Shown piece after piece: positions 1 to 10,155 of a stretch of DNA of 64,000 nt. The stretch comes from Liolophura sinensis (Eukaryota > Mollusca > Polyplacophora > Chitonida > Chitonidae), in assembly GCF_032854445.1 (NCBI RefSeq), contig NC_088305.1, forward strand, positions 21,552,955-21,616,954. Reading direction: 5' to 3'. The position numbers and the translations under genes were made by a program. The notes under the pieces were generated by a model. It saw only the letters and a list, made by a program, of their open reading frames with translations, ran no database searches and was not told the origin of the DNA. Numbering within the stretch: the first letter of the stretch is position 1; the number at the start of each line of letters is the position of its first letter.

Positions 1-504
1 TTGCTTAAATCCCGTTACCAATAAGTATGTAGCTCCTATGCGCTTTCATCATTCTGAATTAAGATAAATACCTAGTGTATTCCTGTATCCAGCCGAGTTT
101 CTTCGGGTTATGTTTATAGCAGTAAAATCAACACCCTATGACATCTCCACTCGTAGGATGTGTGAAAGTTATTTGTGCCATGGAGGAAAAGTGAGTGAGC
201 GGAGTACTTCAAGTATCGACCTTTGCCAAGTTATACTGGCAAATAGAATATATGTACGTCACATTTCCGGGGAGTTTATTGCAAGACTACACCAGGGAAG
301 GGATTGGATCTATTTGGGTTTAAAGTTGCTATCATTTCTGTCATCACCAGTGCTGCCTCACTGCAACGCATTGTCGAAGACAAGACACCACGTTATACCC
401 AGTTAAGTGCCGACATCCGACAGACCAGTACTTGGTATATTCTTCATACCACCAAACGAGATAATGCCGAGATTACCGATGTCTTTGGTAGGACTCGCCT
501 CGGA

Positions 505-605
505 ATTGAATCTTGAAAATTCCTTGTGCTAGTAGGGGACTGAACCCACGTTTCGGTTTTGAAAGTCTGTGGTATGATCTCCGGTCTCCACACTTCAAGG
601 ACGTT
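505..605 (-). repeat. SINE-C fragment
   Basis: Shares the AAAGTCTGTGGTA...CTCCGGTCTCC arrangement with the SINE-C copy at 12995-13334. Degenerate, tail missing. Confidence 0.4.
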
Positions 606-749
606 AGTGTTGCAGGGTACCTTGGAAAGAAACCTTTGTTGCACTTTTGTTGCGTGTGTGGACAGCTTTCGTTATATAAAATAAAAAAATAAAAAATCTT
701 CAAAATCAACCCAAACCAGATGTTTTAAGACATGGCGATTTGTGGCATT

Positions 750-755
750 TTTATT
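750..755 (-). terminator. Candidate polyadenylation signal of the nucleoplasmin-like gene
   Basis: AATAAA on the minus strand, about 160 bases beyond the TGA at 914-916. Position is reasonable for a short 3' UTR. The hexamer is common in AT-rich DNA, so support is weak. Confidence 0.35.
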
Positions 756-913
756 CCACAAGATGAACAATACGATGGTGAGGAATAATTAACAAGTGTG
801 ATTGAACTGGCTAATCCAATAGGGCATTCTACAGGGTACATGTAGCCCGCCTCACAGGAAAGGACTTCCGAGCAGGAACGGATTAACGCCTCATAGAAAA
901 TGATTTCTGCGGT

Positions 914-3900
914 TCACGCCTTTGCCTTCTTTCCTTTCTTGGCTGCCTGCTGCTTAAAGACGAGATAAAACGAAGAATAAATACATTTTCAAAATTAGGA
1001 GATATTTCAGTTCGTGTTGATATTTCTTGAAAATACGATTGCGTAATAGAAATACGGTGTAAAAATCACCAAAACACACCAATACGGTGCAAGCATCTTG
1101 TAGCAGCATGCATGTGATTCTGGGTAAGGTACATTTGAAATTTGTGTAACATTCTCAGTTTTCATACATTTGACTTTAAATGTGGCCAAAAAGTGGTACA
1201 TCCATCTCCGGTTTTATGAATACAATAACGTCAATATTATTACCTTAGGCTCATTTCTATTTCCTGTTTTTTTTTAATTTATATATATCGGGCGCCATTT
1301 ATGGCCTGCATTCGAAATGAAATCCCGAAAAATATTCTAAAGTTTAAACCGGAGTGATTATGTGAAATATCTCAACGAAGAAACAATGGTTTCTCACCGA
1401 TAAGTTTCCAAACTTAAACCTGCCTTGAAATTTACGATTTATTTATTTATTTGATTTGTGTTTTACGCCGTACCCAATACTTGACTTATACGGCGGTGGC
1501 CAGCATTGTGGTGGGAGGAAACCTGGCAGAGCTTGGGGCAAGCCCACGACCATCCGCAGGTTGCACTCACACTTTCCCATGTACCCAATTAGGTAAAATA
1601 AAGTCCAGTGACGGGAATGGGAATATATCCGTCACTTGTTTAGGAATACTCAAAATGTTGTGTTGTCATCGCATTTGATTTACAGCGTAAATCACCAATT
1701 AAATCAGTGAAATTGGTCAGGTCAAATTTCATTTCTATGGCCGAATCATGTCTAAAATAGTATTTTCAAATCTTGTCACCCGCGCTGTCGTCAAAGTGCT
1801 AAAGATGTACGCGATGAAAACCGGTTTCTCGTAATCTTGAAGTATTTCTGAATTCATATTTCATGATGCGTTATTTCATTATGAATAATTTAGTGTATAG
1901 CGTCGTAATTAATCGAAATATAACCGACGCATCCACTCGGACATCGGAACTTCGCAAACCACGATTTCGAATGATGTTCTAGTTTGAACTCAACCGAGTG
2001 AGTGCGTGCGTGCTTGGGGTTTAACGTCGTACTCAATTTTTCAGTCATATGACGACGAAGGAATTAGGGTGCATGTACGTGTAATGTGCCTCCCTTGTTG
2101 CAGGACGGATTTCCACCGCTCTTTTATTTAGTGCTGCTTCACTGAGGCGACTTACCGAAGGCAAGTAATTTGCCCCGCCCGAGCCATTATACTGATACGG
2201 GTCAACCAGTCGTTGCACTATCCCCTTCATGCTGAACGCCAAGCGAGGAAGTTACAACTTCCTCTTTTAAAGTCTTAGGTGTGACTCGATCAAGGATTGA
2301 CCCTAGATCTACCGGTCCCGAAGCGGACGCTCTACCAACTGTGCTATCCGGGCCGGTCTCAACCGATCTTAGCTACGTTTACGTGTGACCATTTGTCAAT
2401 CATCCCACTGTCGTCACTGCTCTAGTTTTTCTGTAGACTTCTGTATTCAAACCAAACTTGTGTAGTCTTACCTTGCCATTGGCAGATTTGACTGGTTTCT
2501 TTGCTTTAGCACCATTGGCTTTGTTCTGAAAGGAAAGTTGAAGCCAGTGAGTATTTCAAACCGAGCTGATAAAGCTTGTCAAGTAAACCACTTTGGTATA
2601 AATATGGATAAAGCGCACTACAGGTCACATGACTACATGTACAATGGCGGAGGAATATTGGTGTCTTTCTAGTACCGATTTCAGGCGACTTTCAAGTATC
2701 TATTCAAAGAATAAAATCTGGGCTATGTCTATGTATAGTTTTTCAGAATTATTAATCATTTTTTGTTTCATGTGGTTCACAACGTATATTGTCTCTGGAG
2801 GGGTCAGATTTCAACAGGTGTTGTCTGTTTAATACACATTCCGGCGACATGCTTATAGAATGCATTGGTTCAAGCCAGATAATATACTCTTACAATATAT
2901 GTACATACCTTGGCGCTTTTCTGACTTTTAGCCTTTGACCTGTGCAAAAAAAAAATATAACGGACGGAAATAGGATTTATTTATATGTTTATTTCTTTGG
3001 TGTTTTACGCTGTACTCAATATTTGACTTTTACGACAGCGGTCAGCGTTATGGTGAGAGGAAACCCGGCTAGGGGAAACCAACGACCATCCGTAGGTTGC
3101 TAGTAGACCTTCCCACTTACGGCTGAATACGAGGATTCAAAAGGAATACAGCTTACACAGCGTCATGGGTGAGTATCTCGCATGTGTATCTACCTGATCA
3201 GTGTATCCCAGGCAGACTTACCGAGATCCCCTCTAATAATGCAGGATGGGAGCTACAAAATCTCACAAAATTTAAGTTTTAACTGAACTTTAATCTAGAC
3301 CCCTGAAAACCTGCGTACTTTTTTGGCGGACTTTCCTCCTCTTCCTCGTCTTCGTCTTCATATTCATCTTCGTCATCTTCGTCGTCGTCTTCATCTAAAT
3401 CATCGTCATCTTCCTGTGGGCAGTTATTTGATTGGTGTTAAACGTTATATAATTATTCACTGTTTTGTAACGTCATAGTCTAGATTTTTCTCTTACATGA
3501 TGACGTCTTATGTTTAAAAACTAGTTTGTTAGGGTTTGTTATTTTTCTATGTATTTATTTGATTGGTGTTTTACGCCGTACTCAAGAATATTTCACTTAC
3601 ACGACGGTGGCCAGCATTATGGTGGGTGGAAACCGGGCAGAGCCTGGGGGAAACCCACGACCATCCGCAGGTTGCTGGCAGACCTCAAGAGTTATTTTTC
3701 TAGGCAGTGTTTAAAGGATACATGAAATGGAACTATAAGACAAAGATTATGTTTCTATACCAAATGAAGAAAATTATTCCCCTGAATTTGTTTTAATTCA
3801 TTCTGGAACTATTTTATACCTGTTAATTACCCCTCTATTGTGCATATTTTCCGTCAACGGTTGAAAAATTTGTACTATTATATGTTATTACACATGATAA

Positions 3901-6900
3901 TTTGCACATTAAGTAATACCAAAGCGTTTCACGTATCCTTTAATTATCTTTCACACGGATATGTACTTTATTATTGTTTTCTTTACCTTCCACGCCGGTG
4001 TTATAACATTACCTCGTCCATACTCTCCTCTTCGGAACCGTCGTCTCCAATACTGGCGTCAAGTTTGCCTTTCTGTATAAACATGACAAACATGTCGTTT
4101 GTCAGCACGGACTTTTTTTTTTACTGGCGTTTTTGATTTCGTACTCCAAAACTTTTTACTCCTACGTCAGCGGTAAGGATTTCGATTGGAGAATAAATAT
4201 CTGCAGTAATCTACCGTGCTTAATTCACCTGGCGTGACTAGCAAATCTGGTGTATGTAAGAATTTTTGGATTCAAAGTACTTTACTTGCCAGGATTAAAA
4301 ATCTAATGTTTTTTCATTGCGATCAATTATATCCAAGTTCTCCAAGTCTTTGATGGAATAAGCGAGTTATGGCAGTTTCCGATATGAACAAGATCCATCT
4401 ACAGTGACAGGTGGTGAGAAGACAGGACCGCTTTAGAGAACTAAGCCAACGATGGACCCTACTTTGGTTTTAAGGAAAGAACCTTTGCCTTGGCCGCTTT
4501 TTGTGTTCCAGCTTTCCTCTTCTTGGCCATTTTGAGGGGCGATTCTTCCTCATCTTCCGTGTTTACCTCCGTCGTTCTGTACAGTTCGTCCACGCCTTCC
4601 TCCACTGATGCCTCTGCAACGCAGTCAATTCGGAACACGATTCATTCACTGTTGTTGGACGTCATCTTAAAGAATTTTTTCTTTTCACTTATACAATGGC
4701 GACCATTTATACGAGTGAAGGAAACAGGAGTACCAGAGGCAGACAACTGTGACGAACAAACTTTGAGCCGGTTCCATGAACCTCACTTAGCTAAGATTCG
4801 CCTTAAATTGGCATGAAGACGTATGTCATAGAGCTACAAACCGAGCTACATACCGCTCCTAACGAGAAACAGGAATTCTGAACACTCAGAGACCGATTCC
4901 GCAAAGCTATTTAGGAACTATGTCAATTTGTAATACAATTTGTTGTCTCTTGAAATTAAAATTTTGCCAATCTTATCCATGTTGTGTGAAGACAAGTTTG
5001 TCAAAATTTATCCTTTCATCACAAAACACACTAAGCATTGTGAGGTTGTTTCAAATTTGGATTTATCAAAACTGGCTTTGTAGAATAGGCCGAAATTTAA
5101 ATGTCAACATGCATTTGTTAAATACTTTATCAACGTGTCGGTTTTCGTTGTGAAAATACCTAAGTATTTTCCTTACAAATGTAAATGTTACATTTTTCAA
5201 TGTAACATGCGAGAAACGTCAACGCCTTATCTTTGTTTGAAACGTCGCAACGTCATTGGTGGTGCTTTCAAAACTTATGTTCTGAGACTGATGGTTATTT
5301 CAACAGAATATAAATATGTTCGTTTATTAGGAAACTGTGTGTTCGTAACATTATGTTGCAGTAATAACCTGTTCTTAGCATCACTCACAAAATAAAATCA
5401 TATTTAACAGCTTGGTTTTTAGAATATACTCACCCGTTAAATGTTGCGCTGTTATACAAACAGGAGTTCTGTATAACAGCCGCAACATTTAACAGGGTAA
5501 ACGATCCCCAAAACTGACGTCTAAGAAGCACTGTTATATCAAAAACATGAGTAATATTTATTTGATTGGTGTTTTACGCCGGACGCAAGAATATTTCACT
5601 TATACGAAGGCGGCTAACATTATGGTGGGAGGTAACCGGAGAGAGCCCGGGAGAAACCCACCACCATCCACAGGTTGCTGCCAGACCTTCCCACATACAG
5701 CCGGAGAGAATGCCAGCATGAACTGGACTTAAACTCAGAGCGACCCCATTGGTTGAGGCTCCCGGATCATTGCGCGGCTGGAGTGCTACCCCTCTCGGCC
5801 ACGGAGGCCCAAAAACATGAATAAGCAATAAAACGAAAGCCTAAATAACCAATCCAAAATCAAATAGGAAAGATTCCAAGGAAAGTGGTGGCAGAAAAAC
5901 CAGTAAAAAAATGCTTTTGGGGGTTGGGAATGGACCAAACATCCTTGAGTTTAACGATGTTATAACACTTCCCGGACTACAAGACTGTCCCGACCACATA
6001 CGATTGTGCCCCAACAATACAACTTACGCAATCATTCAGACCGAGAGTTAATGAAAAGAGCGGTTGTGAACATGAATCGCCGTCAAAATTTGTGGTTTCC
6101 ACTTGGACCAAATTCCTTTCTCCTTTGACTGCCTTTGGACCGAGGACCGCCTGTAAAATAACATAAATACTGGAAGTCTAAATACCGGGCCAAATACAGG
6201 AAAAACAATAGGCTGGAGACCAAATTACGGGAGATAATTTACCAGGATTCTGATTATCCGAGTTCCTCTCTGTCTGAATAGCAACCTGTTCGTGAGCTTC
6301 TGGTGTCAGCCCGGTTTCCTCTGGCCGCCATCGTATAAGTGAAACATTCTTGAGTATGGCTTAAAACACCAATTACATGAATAAATTATCGGAAGATTAA
6401 ATAAATGGGAAATTACATAGAAAAAGGTGTATATAAATTTATTTCTATAACAAAATATCAGTTTAGGGCCACGAAGCCCTAACCTAGTCCTGTTTTGGGG
6501 TGAACAATGTAAAATTATCCTAGCATACAAAAGGTATTTTGTACCCATCCAGGGTAACCCAATTTTTTTTTGGTCAAATGTCTCAAATGTAACTTGGTTA
6601 GAAGTGGCTAAAATCAGGAAGCAAATCTTATGGAGATTGATTTGAATGGTGTTTTACGCCGTACTCAAGAATATTTCACTTATACGACGGCGGCCAGCAT
6701 TATGGTGGGAGGAAACCAGGCAAAGCCCGGGTGATGTAACAACCCACGACCATCCGCAGGTTGCTGACAGACCCAGTGGAGTTTGAGTACTTTTCTTTAT
6801 ATTACACCCCATGATAGCTCTGAATTGTACCTACATTTTTCAGAAATAACGTATGTGTGAGAAAATCTCGGTCACCGTCCTCTTGATCCACCGACCAGGA

Positions 6901-8449
6901 TACCGCGGGTTTATCTGTCGTCAGCTGACAGCCTGGGTACAGTGTGAGAAAAGAAAAACCCATTTAGTGATAATTCCATAGTACATTCTGAACCTCTGGA
7001 CTAACTTTTCACCAAGCCAGATGAAAGATTTAAAATATGTGTCTAACACTGAACACCTATATGTAAAACATACATGTATGTAAAACGATCAATGTTTAAG
7101 ATTGAGCGAACAATGTGTTATAACACTGACATGGAATGAAACTTGGCTAGGTTTCTCTTAATCATAAGCACGTATAAATTATATACAATATTCCTTATGT
7201 CGGCAGTTGTGAGTGAATGCTTGGGGTTTAACGTCGTGCTTAATTTTTCAGTCATATGACGAAGAGGGATTCCTTAGAGTACATGTACGTGTACGTGTAA
7301 TGTGCCGCCTTGTTGCAGGACGGATTTCCACCGCTCTTTTGTGTAGTGCATTTTGGGAAGGCAAGTAAACCGCACTACCCGAGCCATTATACCGATACGG
7401 GTCAACCTGCCGTTGCACTATCCCCTTCATGCTGAACGCCAAAACAGGAAGTTACAACTTTTATGGTCTTAGGTGTGACCCGACCCAGGATTGGCCCTGG
7501 ATCTACCGCCTCCAGCAGTGGTGTTAGCAGTTGTAAAGATTGAGTTTGTCCAATTGTTAGTCAATGAGCCCATTCTCATGTGTTACTTGTGAAAAGCTGG
7601 TTATTCAATGAAGTGACGTTAATTATGCACGTGATGGCAACCTTAACTTTCAATATCCCCCAGGTCTATCTAGGGCACCCACCCTCGAGTTTTACCTAAA
7701 GCATCACAGTTTATATCACTAACCAGCTTAAGACATGTAACCAACATGAACTTTAAATCGACACGGTAGCCAGAAATATACAAATAATATGGACAGGGCG
7801 CCCTAGAGAGATATCGGTGCCAAAGGCCTGTTTTATGTCGTAGTCTTGGTGGTGATGTAACAAATCTACAAAAGCATTACATGTTCTCGTCAATGTCATT
7901 GTTGTACAAGATGAGTCAGAACTGGAAAAATCAGTGTGTAGTCTTGATACGTTCTGTATATCCTATGTATTCTGAAACTTATTGTGATGTTGTATATTCT
8001 TGTGTTGTATATGTTGTATAAAATAGGGACCACGACGGTGCAAAATTGGGACAAAGACGGTGTAAAATAGGGGCCTGCAGATTTTCCTTTTCTGACAATT
8101 TTAACGTATGGGTGTATGCCCTCACATTTTTTTAACATGCCCCCGGTGTAGGTCATTGTATTTGGCATTTATTTTCCTTTTGAGTTTCAGATTCTTCAGT
8201 TCATTGAAGATTCTTGGATTCAAAATGAACATTTAAAGAAGTGGATCGATCACAAACAACTTTCCGTAACCCCAATTTTACCACTCCCTAGATTTCTTAG
8301 TATGATTATTGGGCATAATTCTTTAATTATATTGCTTTATGAACAGTTCAAAAGCCAAAAAGCTCTTCAGAAACCTTACCCCAAAAATATTCATAATTTG
8401 CATCCGTCAGACGACCGCTGAGGTTCGCAGCTTTCATGTCGGCGGACAT
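914..8449 (-). CDS. Nucleoplasmin-family histone chaperone (NPM-like), ten coding exons, with an in-frame stop in exon 4
   Basis: Coding exons in 5' to 3' order are 8380-8449, 6835-6932, 6028-6150, 5434-5530, 4483-4613, 4013-4072, 3319-3413, 2909-2939, 2472-2525 and 914-952. All join in phase, for about 265 codons. Exon 1 ends in NYEYFWG, the usual start of the nucleoplasmin core. Exon 2 (CQLTTDKPAVSW, HTLFLKN) and exon 3 (AVLGPKAVKGERN, VQVETTNFDG) continue the core beta-barrel. Exons 5-7 carry acidic tracts and exons 8-10 a basic Lys/Ala-rich tail ending KKGKKAKA. Exon boundaries match, as I recall them, those of vertebrate NPM1 (FG/CEL, SLRT/VSLG). Family role: pentameric nuclear chaperone for core histones, with the acidic tracts binding basic histone tails. 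The oddity is exon 4, where codon 14 is TAA, predicting a stop after about 110 residues unless the exon is skipped or the base is wrong. Whether the gene is functional is therefore open. Confidence 0.87.
1437..1585 (-). repeat. SINE-A, 5'-truncated copy
   Basis: Starts with a TTTA-rich tail complement, then the GTTTTACGCCGTAC core, GGTGGGAGGAAACC and CCACGACCATCCGCAGGTTG blocks. The tRNA-like head is missing. Lies between nucleoplasmin exons 9 and 10. Confidence 0.8.
1995..2354 (-). repeat. SINE-B, near full length
   Basis: On the minus strand a tRNA-like head carries an A-box-like TAGCACAGTTGGTAGAGCG and a B-box-like GGTCAATCC. It is followed by a long body and a tail with CATATGACTGAAAAATTG and GACGTTAAACCCCAAGCAC. 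The head looks like a Pol III promoter. It is not a tRNA gene: no cloverleaf closes. Confidence 0.75.
2385..2450 (-). repeat. Dispersed fold-back repeat fragment
   Basis: Shares GTGACCATTTG...ACTGTCGTC...TGCTC with the repeats at 23776-23990 and 24483-24575. Degenerate. Confidence 0.4.
2472..2525 (-). CDS. Nucleoplasmin-like exon 9, basic tail
   Basis: Eighteen codons in phase 0, NKANGAKAKKPVKSANGK, between a TTCAG acceptor and a GTAAGA donor. Lys/Ala/Asn-rich, like the basic C-terminal tails of invertebrate nucleoplasmins. The final exon (914-952) adds QQAAKKGKKAKA and a TGA. Confidence 0.78.
2974..3130 (-). repeat. SINE-A, 5'-truncated copy
   Basis: Diverged core (TTTTACGCTGTACTCAATAT) plus the GGAAACC and CGACCATCCGTAGGTTGC blocks. 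Lies in the intron between nucleoplasmin exons 7 and 8. Confidence 0.75.
3319..3413 (-). CDS. Nucleoplasmin-like exon 7, long acidic tract
   Basis: Thirty-one codons plus two bases, almost all Asp and Glu with one Leu and one Tyr, ending ESPPKK at a GTACGC donor. This is the A2-type polyacidic tract of nucleoplasmins that contacts histones. It joins exon 8 (SKAKSQKSAK, 2909-2939) by completing a Lys codon. Confidence 0.82.
3550..3690 (-). repeat. SINE-A, 5'-truncated copy
   Basis: Well conserved TTTTACGCCGTACTCAAGAA core, GGGCAGAGCCTGGGGGAAAC block, truncated after the CCGCAGGTTGCTGGCAGACC block. Confidence 0.85.
4483..4613 (-). CDS. Nucleoplasmin-like exon 5, first acidic tract and basic stretch
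   Basis: Reads ASVEEGVDELYRTTEVNTED then EEESPLKMAKKRKAGTQ and KAAKAK. ASVEE corresponds to AVEED of human NPM1. The acceptor is doubled: AG dinucleotides at 4614-4615 and 4612-4613 give entry in phase 1 (after exon 4) or phase 0 (directly after exon 3). The donor is unusual: AAG/GTTCTT, or four codon-bases earlier a GC-type AAG/GCAAAG. Exon 6 can be joined in frame with either. KMAKKRK is a plausible nuclear localisation signal. Confidence 0.8.
5434..5530 (-). pseudogene. Nucleoplasmin-like exon 4, disrupted by TAA at codon 14
   Basis: Exactly 97 bases: 32 codons plus one, entered in phase 0 after a CAG acceptor and left in phase 1 at a perfect GTGAGT donor. Exon 5 resumes in the matching phase (G plus AG gives Glu). 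The start reads CFLDVSF and the end TPVCITAQHLT, which fit the family's LDLSF and GPVHISGQHLV segments. The middle (codons 12-21) fits poorly and contains the TAA. That middle is almost the exact reverse complement of the exon's last 25 or so bases: plus-strand arms 5436-5458 and 5470-5493, with an 11-base loop. Exon identity is well supported by order, length and phase. What caused the lesion is inference. Confidence 0.75.
5544..5811 (-). repeat. SINE-A, full-length copy
   Basis: Runs from the ATTTATTTGATTGGTG tail complement through all body blocks to the tRNA-like head (complement of GGCCTCCGTGGCC). It sits only about 15 bases from the acceptor of nucleoplasmin exon 4, so it occupies the branch-point side of that intron. 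Confidence 0.85.
6308..6388 (+). repeat. SINE-A, 3' fragment
   Basis: Contains CGGTTTCCTCTGGCCGCC, ATCGTATAAGTGAAACATTC and AAAACACCAATTACATGAAT. Only the 3' part of the element remains. Confidence 0.7.
6637..6778 (-). repeat. SINE-A, 5'-truncated copy
   Basis: Conserved core and GGTGGGAGGAAACCAGGCA block, ending near the GGTTGCTGACAGACC block. It lies just upstream, on the plus strand, of nucleoplasmin exon 2. Confidence 0.82.
7209..7515 (-). repeat. SINE-B, partial copy
   Basis: Same tail (CTTGGGGTTTAACGTCGTGC on plus), CATATGACGA, GCCTTGTTGCAGGACGG and CATGCTGAACGCCAA blocks as the copy at 1995-2354. The head is degenerate. Confidence 0.75.
8380..8449 (-). CDS. Nucleoplasmin-like exon 1 (start codon)
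   Basis: Seventy coding bases, 23 codons plus one base (phase 1), beginning MSADMKAANL and ending NYEYFWG at a GTAAGG donor. The ATG is chosen because it gives the short leader typical of the family before the YFWG motif. The reading frame is open further upstream without another convincing start context. Confidence 0.85.
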
Positions 8450-8690
8450 TGCCTTTCTTTTTCTTCTTTTCTGAATAAAATTACACCTGTTCTTCCAAAC
8501 CTTATCGCCAAAATGGTGCTCCCGTGTCGAAAAATGTCGCAAATGAGTTGTCACATGGTCCCCACGTTGCCAGCTCTGCGCCTGCGCAGTCCGGAAAATG
8601 TAGTCGATATGGAAACGCTATGCAAATGACCTAGTAACTTTTAGGGCATTTCACATGCCTCACATGTAGGGAATGTCCAATCAGACAGGA
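8450..8690 (-). promoter_or_regulatory. Candidate promoter of the nucleoplasmin-like gene
   Basis: About 130 bases upstream of the start codon is TGCGCCTGCGCA (8577-8588), one mismatch from the palindromic NRF1 site, in a locally CpG-richer patch. An inverted CCAAT box (CCAAT on the plus strand) lies near 8672. NRF1 and CCAAT elements are typical of housekeeping promoters. No TATA box was recognised. Confidence 0.45.
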
Positions 8691-9031
8691 TACAGGCATT
8701 CATATCACAGGGTTCACTACCTGAAATGCAAGGTAACGAAAATGGTGTCATGTTGCATGAAGGAAAATGTGAAATTTGACCTAGGCATGTATTCGTTTAT
8801 TGGATACATTTTTGCAATAGTATTTTTTCCAAAAGTATATGTGTACTAAATGTTGGAATTGAAGTATCAGCAGAGGTTTCAAAATAAAACATCTGGAAAA
8901 TTAATGTAGACATTAAAACTACATGGGCCTATTCCACAGATGTCTGTGAAGACAGCCAGCGGTTACATCACAGACATGTTCCACACTTAAATGCTGAAAC
9001 GAGATCTTATGTTTCTCTTTGATCTGAGGGT
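8691..9031. other. Intergenic, nothing recognised
   Basis: AT-rich sequence upstream of the nucleoplasmin-like promoter. No coding, RNA or repeat signal was identified by eye. Confidence 0.4.
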
Positions 9032-9160
9032 TTTATTTATTTATCTATTTATTTGGTGTTTTACGCCCTACTCAAAAATATTTCACTTATACAACGGCGG
9101 CAGGATAATGGTAGGAGGAAACCGAGTTCAAAACCCACGACCATGCGAAAGTTGCAGAAG
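9032..9160 (-). repeat. SINE-A, truncated and internally deleted copy
   Basis: TTTATTTATCTATTTATTTG tail complement, GTTTTACGCCCTACTCAAAA core, then a body lacking the CAGCATTATG block. Confidence 0.75.
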
Positions 9161-10155
9161 GGGTAAAAAGAAGTCCTACAAGATAATCAATCCGAGCTGA
9201 AGTCATGGCCTTAAAGACGTCACTGTGTTTGGAAGACGCGTGTGGTAATGTCGAGACGTCAATATCCAAGTACGGCGTGTAATAGATAGCCTCTGTAAGT
9301 ATGAAGTTCGCCTGGGTAAATGGGCAGTCTTACATTAACATCGATATTGATTTTTGGTATTATTAGTATGCCTGATATACATATAACCGAATGTTGAACT
9401 TGGACCCTGGCATTTGTATGTCCCTACACACAGTTCTTTTTGTAGGCACAGATTCAATAACAGCTAGGTCTTACCCATCGGTCAGCACTTGGCACATTAC
9501 CATATCAGGCAAGTAGACAACGAAAGAGAAAAAAAAAGTGAGTTTTACACTCGATATTCGGCGCAGTGCTCCCTGTGCGTGTTTGGTGTATACCTTTTGT
9601 ATATTTGCTTTGTAAATTCCGTGCTCTCTATACAGTTCAAGGTGGTGAGTATTTGTACAGCAAAGCGACCGCTAAGCCATTGGTTTTGTCGAGCGAGCCA
9701 GGCTTTTGACAATTAAACAGCTATTCAATGCTGTCTTCTGTTATGACCATTTTGACAGCTGTGTAAACCTTGAACAAAAATTAACGGGAGCCAACCGTAT
9801 CTATGTACGTACACGGGTCACTGAGTCCGGGGTCGACCCTCGGATCTATATACCTTTAATAGTGGGATATGTGAAAAGATATCGGTATAAACAATATATT
9901 CGCAGTTGGACTGAGCGGCTAAAATACGCACTACACCATCACTTAGTCACAGTGAGGAATTAAACCTGAGGACTCAACTTAGACAGGTAAGTGAGCAAAC
10001 ACCGATGGATCTAGATACAGAAACTACTCGTTGTAATGACTATCATAATGTCTACAGTAGCGGTAATGTGTACATGGGTACAGTACCTAGGACTTCCAGG
10101 AGTAAATAAAAGGCTACTTTACAAACAGTATACTGGTATACGTAAATCGTGTTCC
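9161..10155. other. Intergenic, nothing recognised
   Basis: Contains short open frames of under 90 codons with no recognisable motif. No splice-flanked coding exon was seen on either strand. Confidence 0.4.

Larger units (their letters stand above)
1..913. other. 3' flank of the nucleoplasmin-like gene
   Basis: No gene recognised beyond the candidate polyadenylation signal. Bases of roughly 505-605 resemble the head region of SINE-C (wording TCTGTGGTATGATCTCCGGT and flanks match the copy at 12995-13334). The short open frames here show no family resemblance. Confidence 0.4.

Noticed and set aside
4490-4816. 108-codon plus-strand frame with Ser-rich start
   Set aside because: Antisense shadow of nucleoplasmin exon 5; the Ser runs are the complement of its Glu/Asp codons.
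5434-5528. Fully open reading of nucleoplasmin exon 4 in another frame (LLRRQFWGSFTLLNV...)
   Set aside because: It does not fit the phase of exon 3 and shows no similarity to the family, whereas the phase-correct frame does despite its stop.
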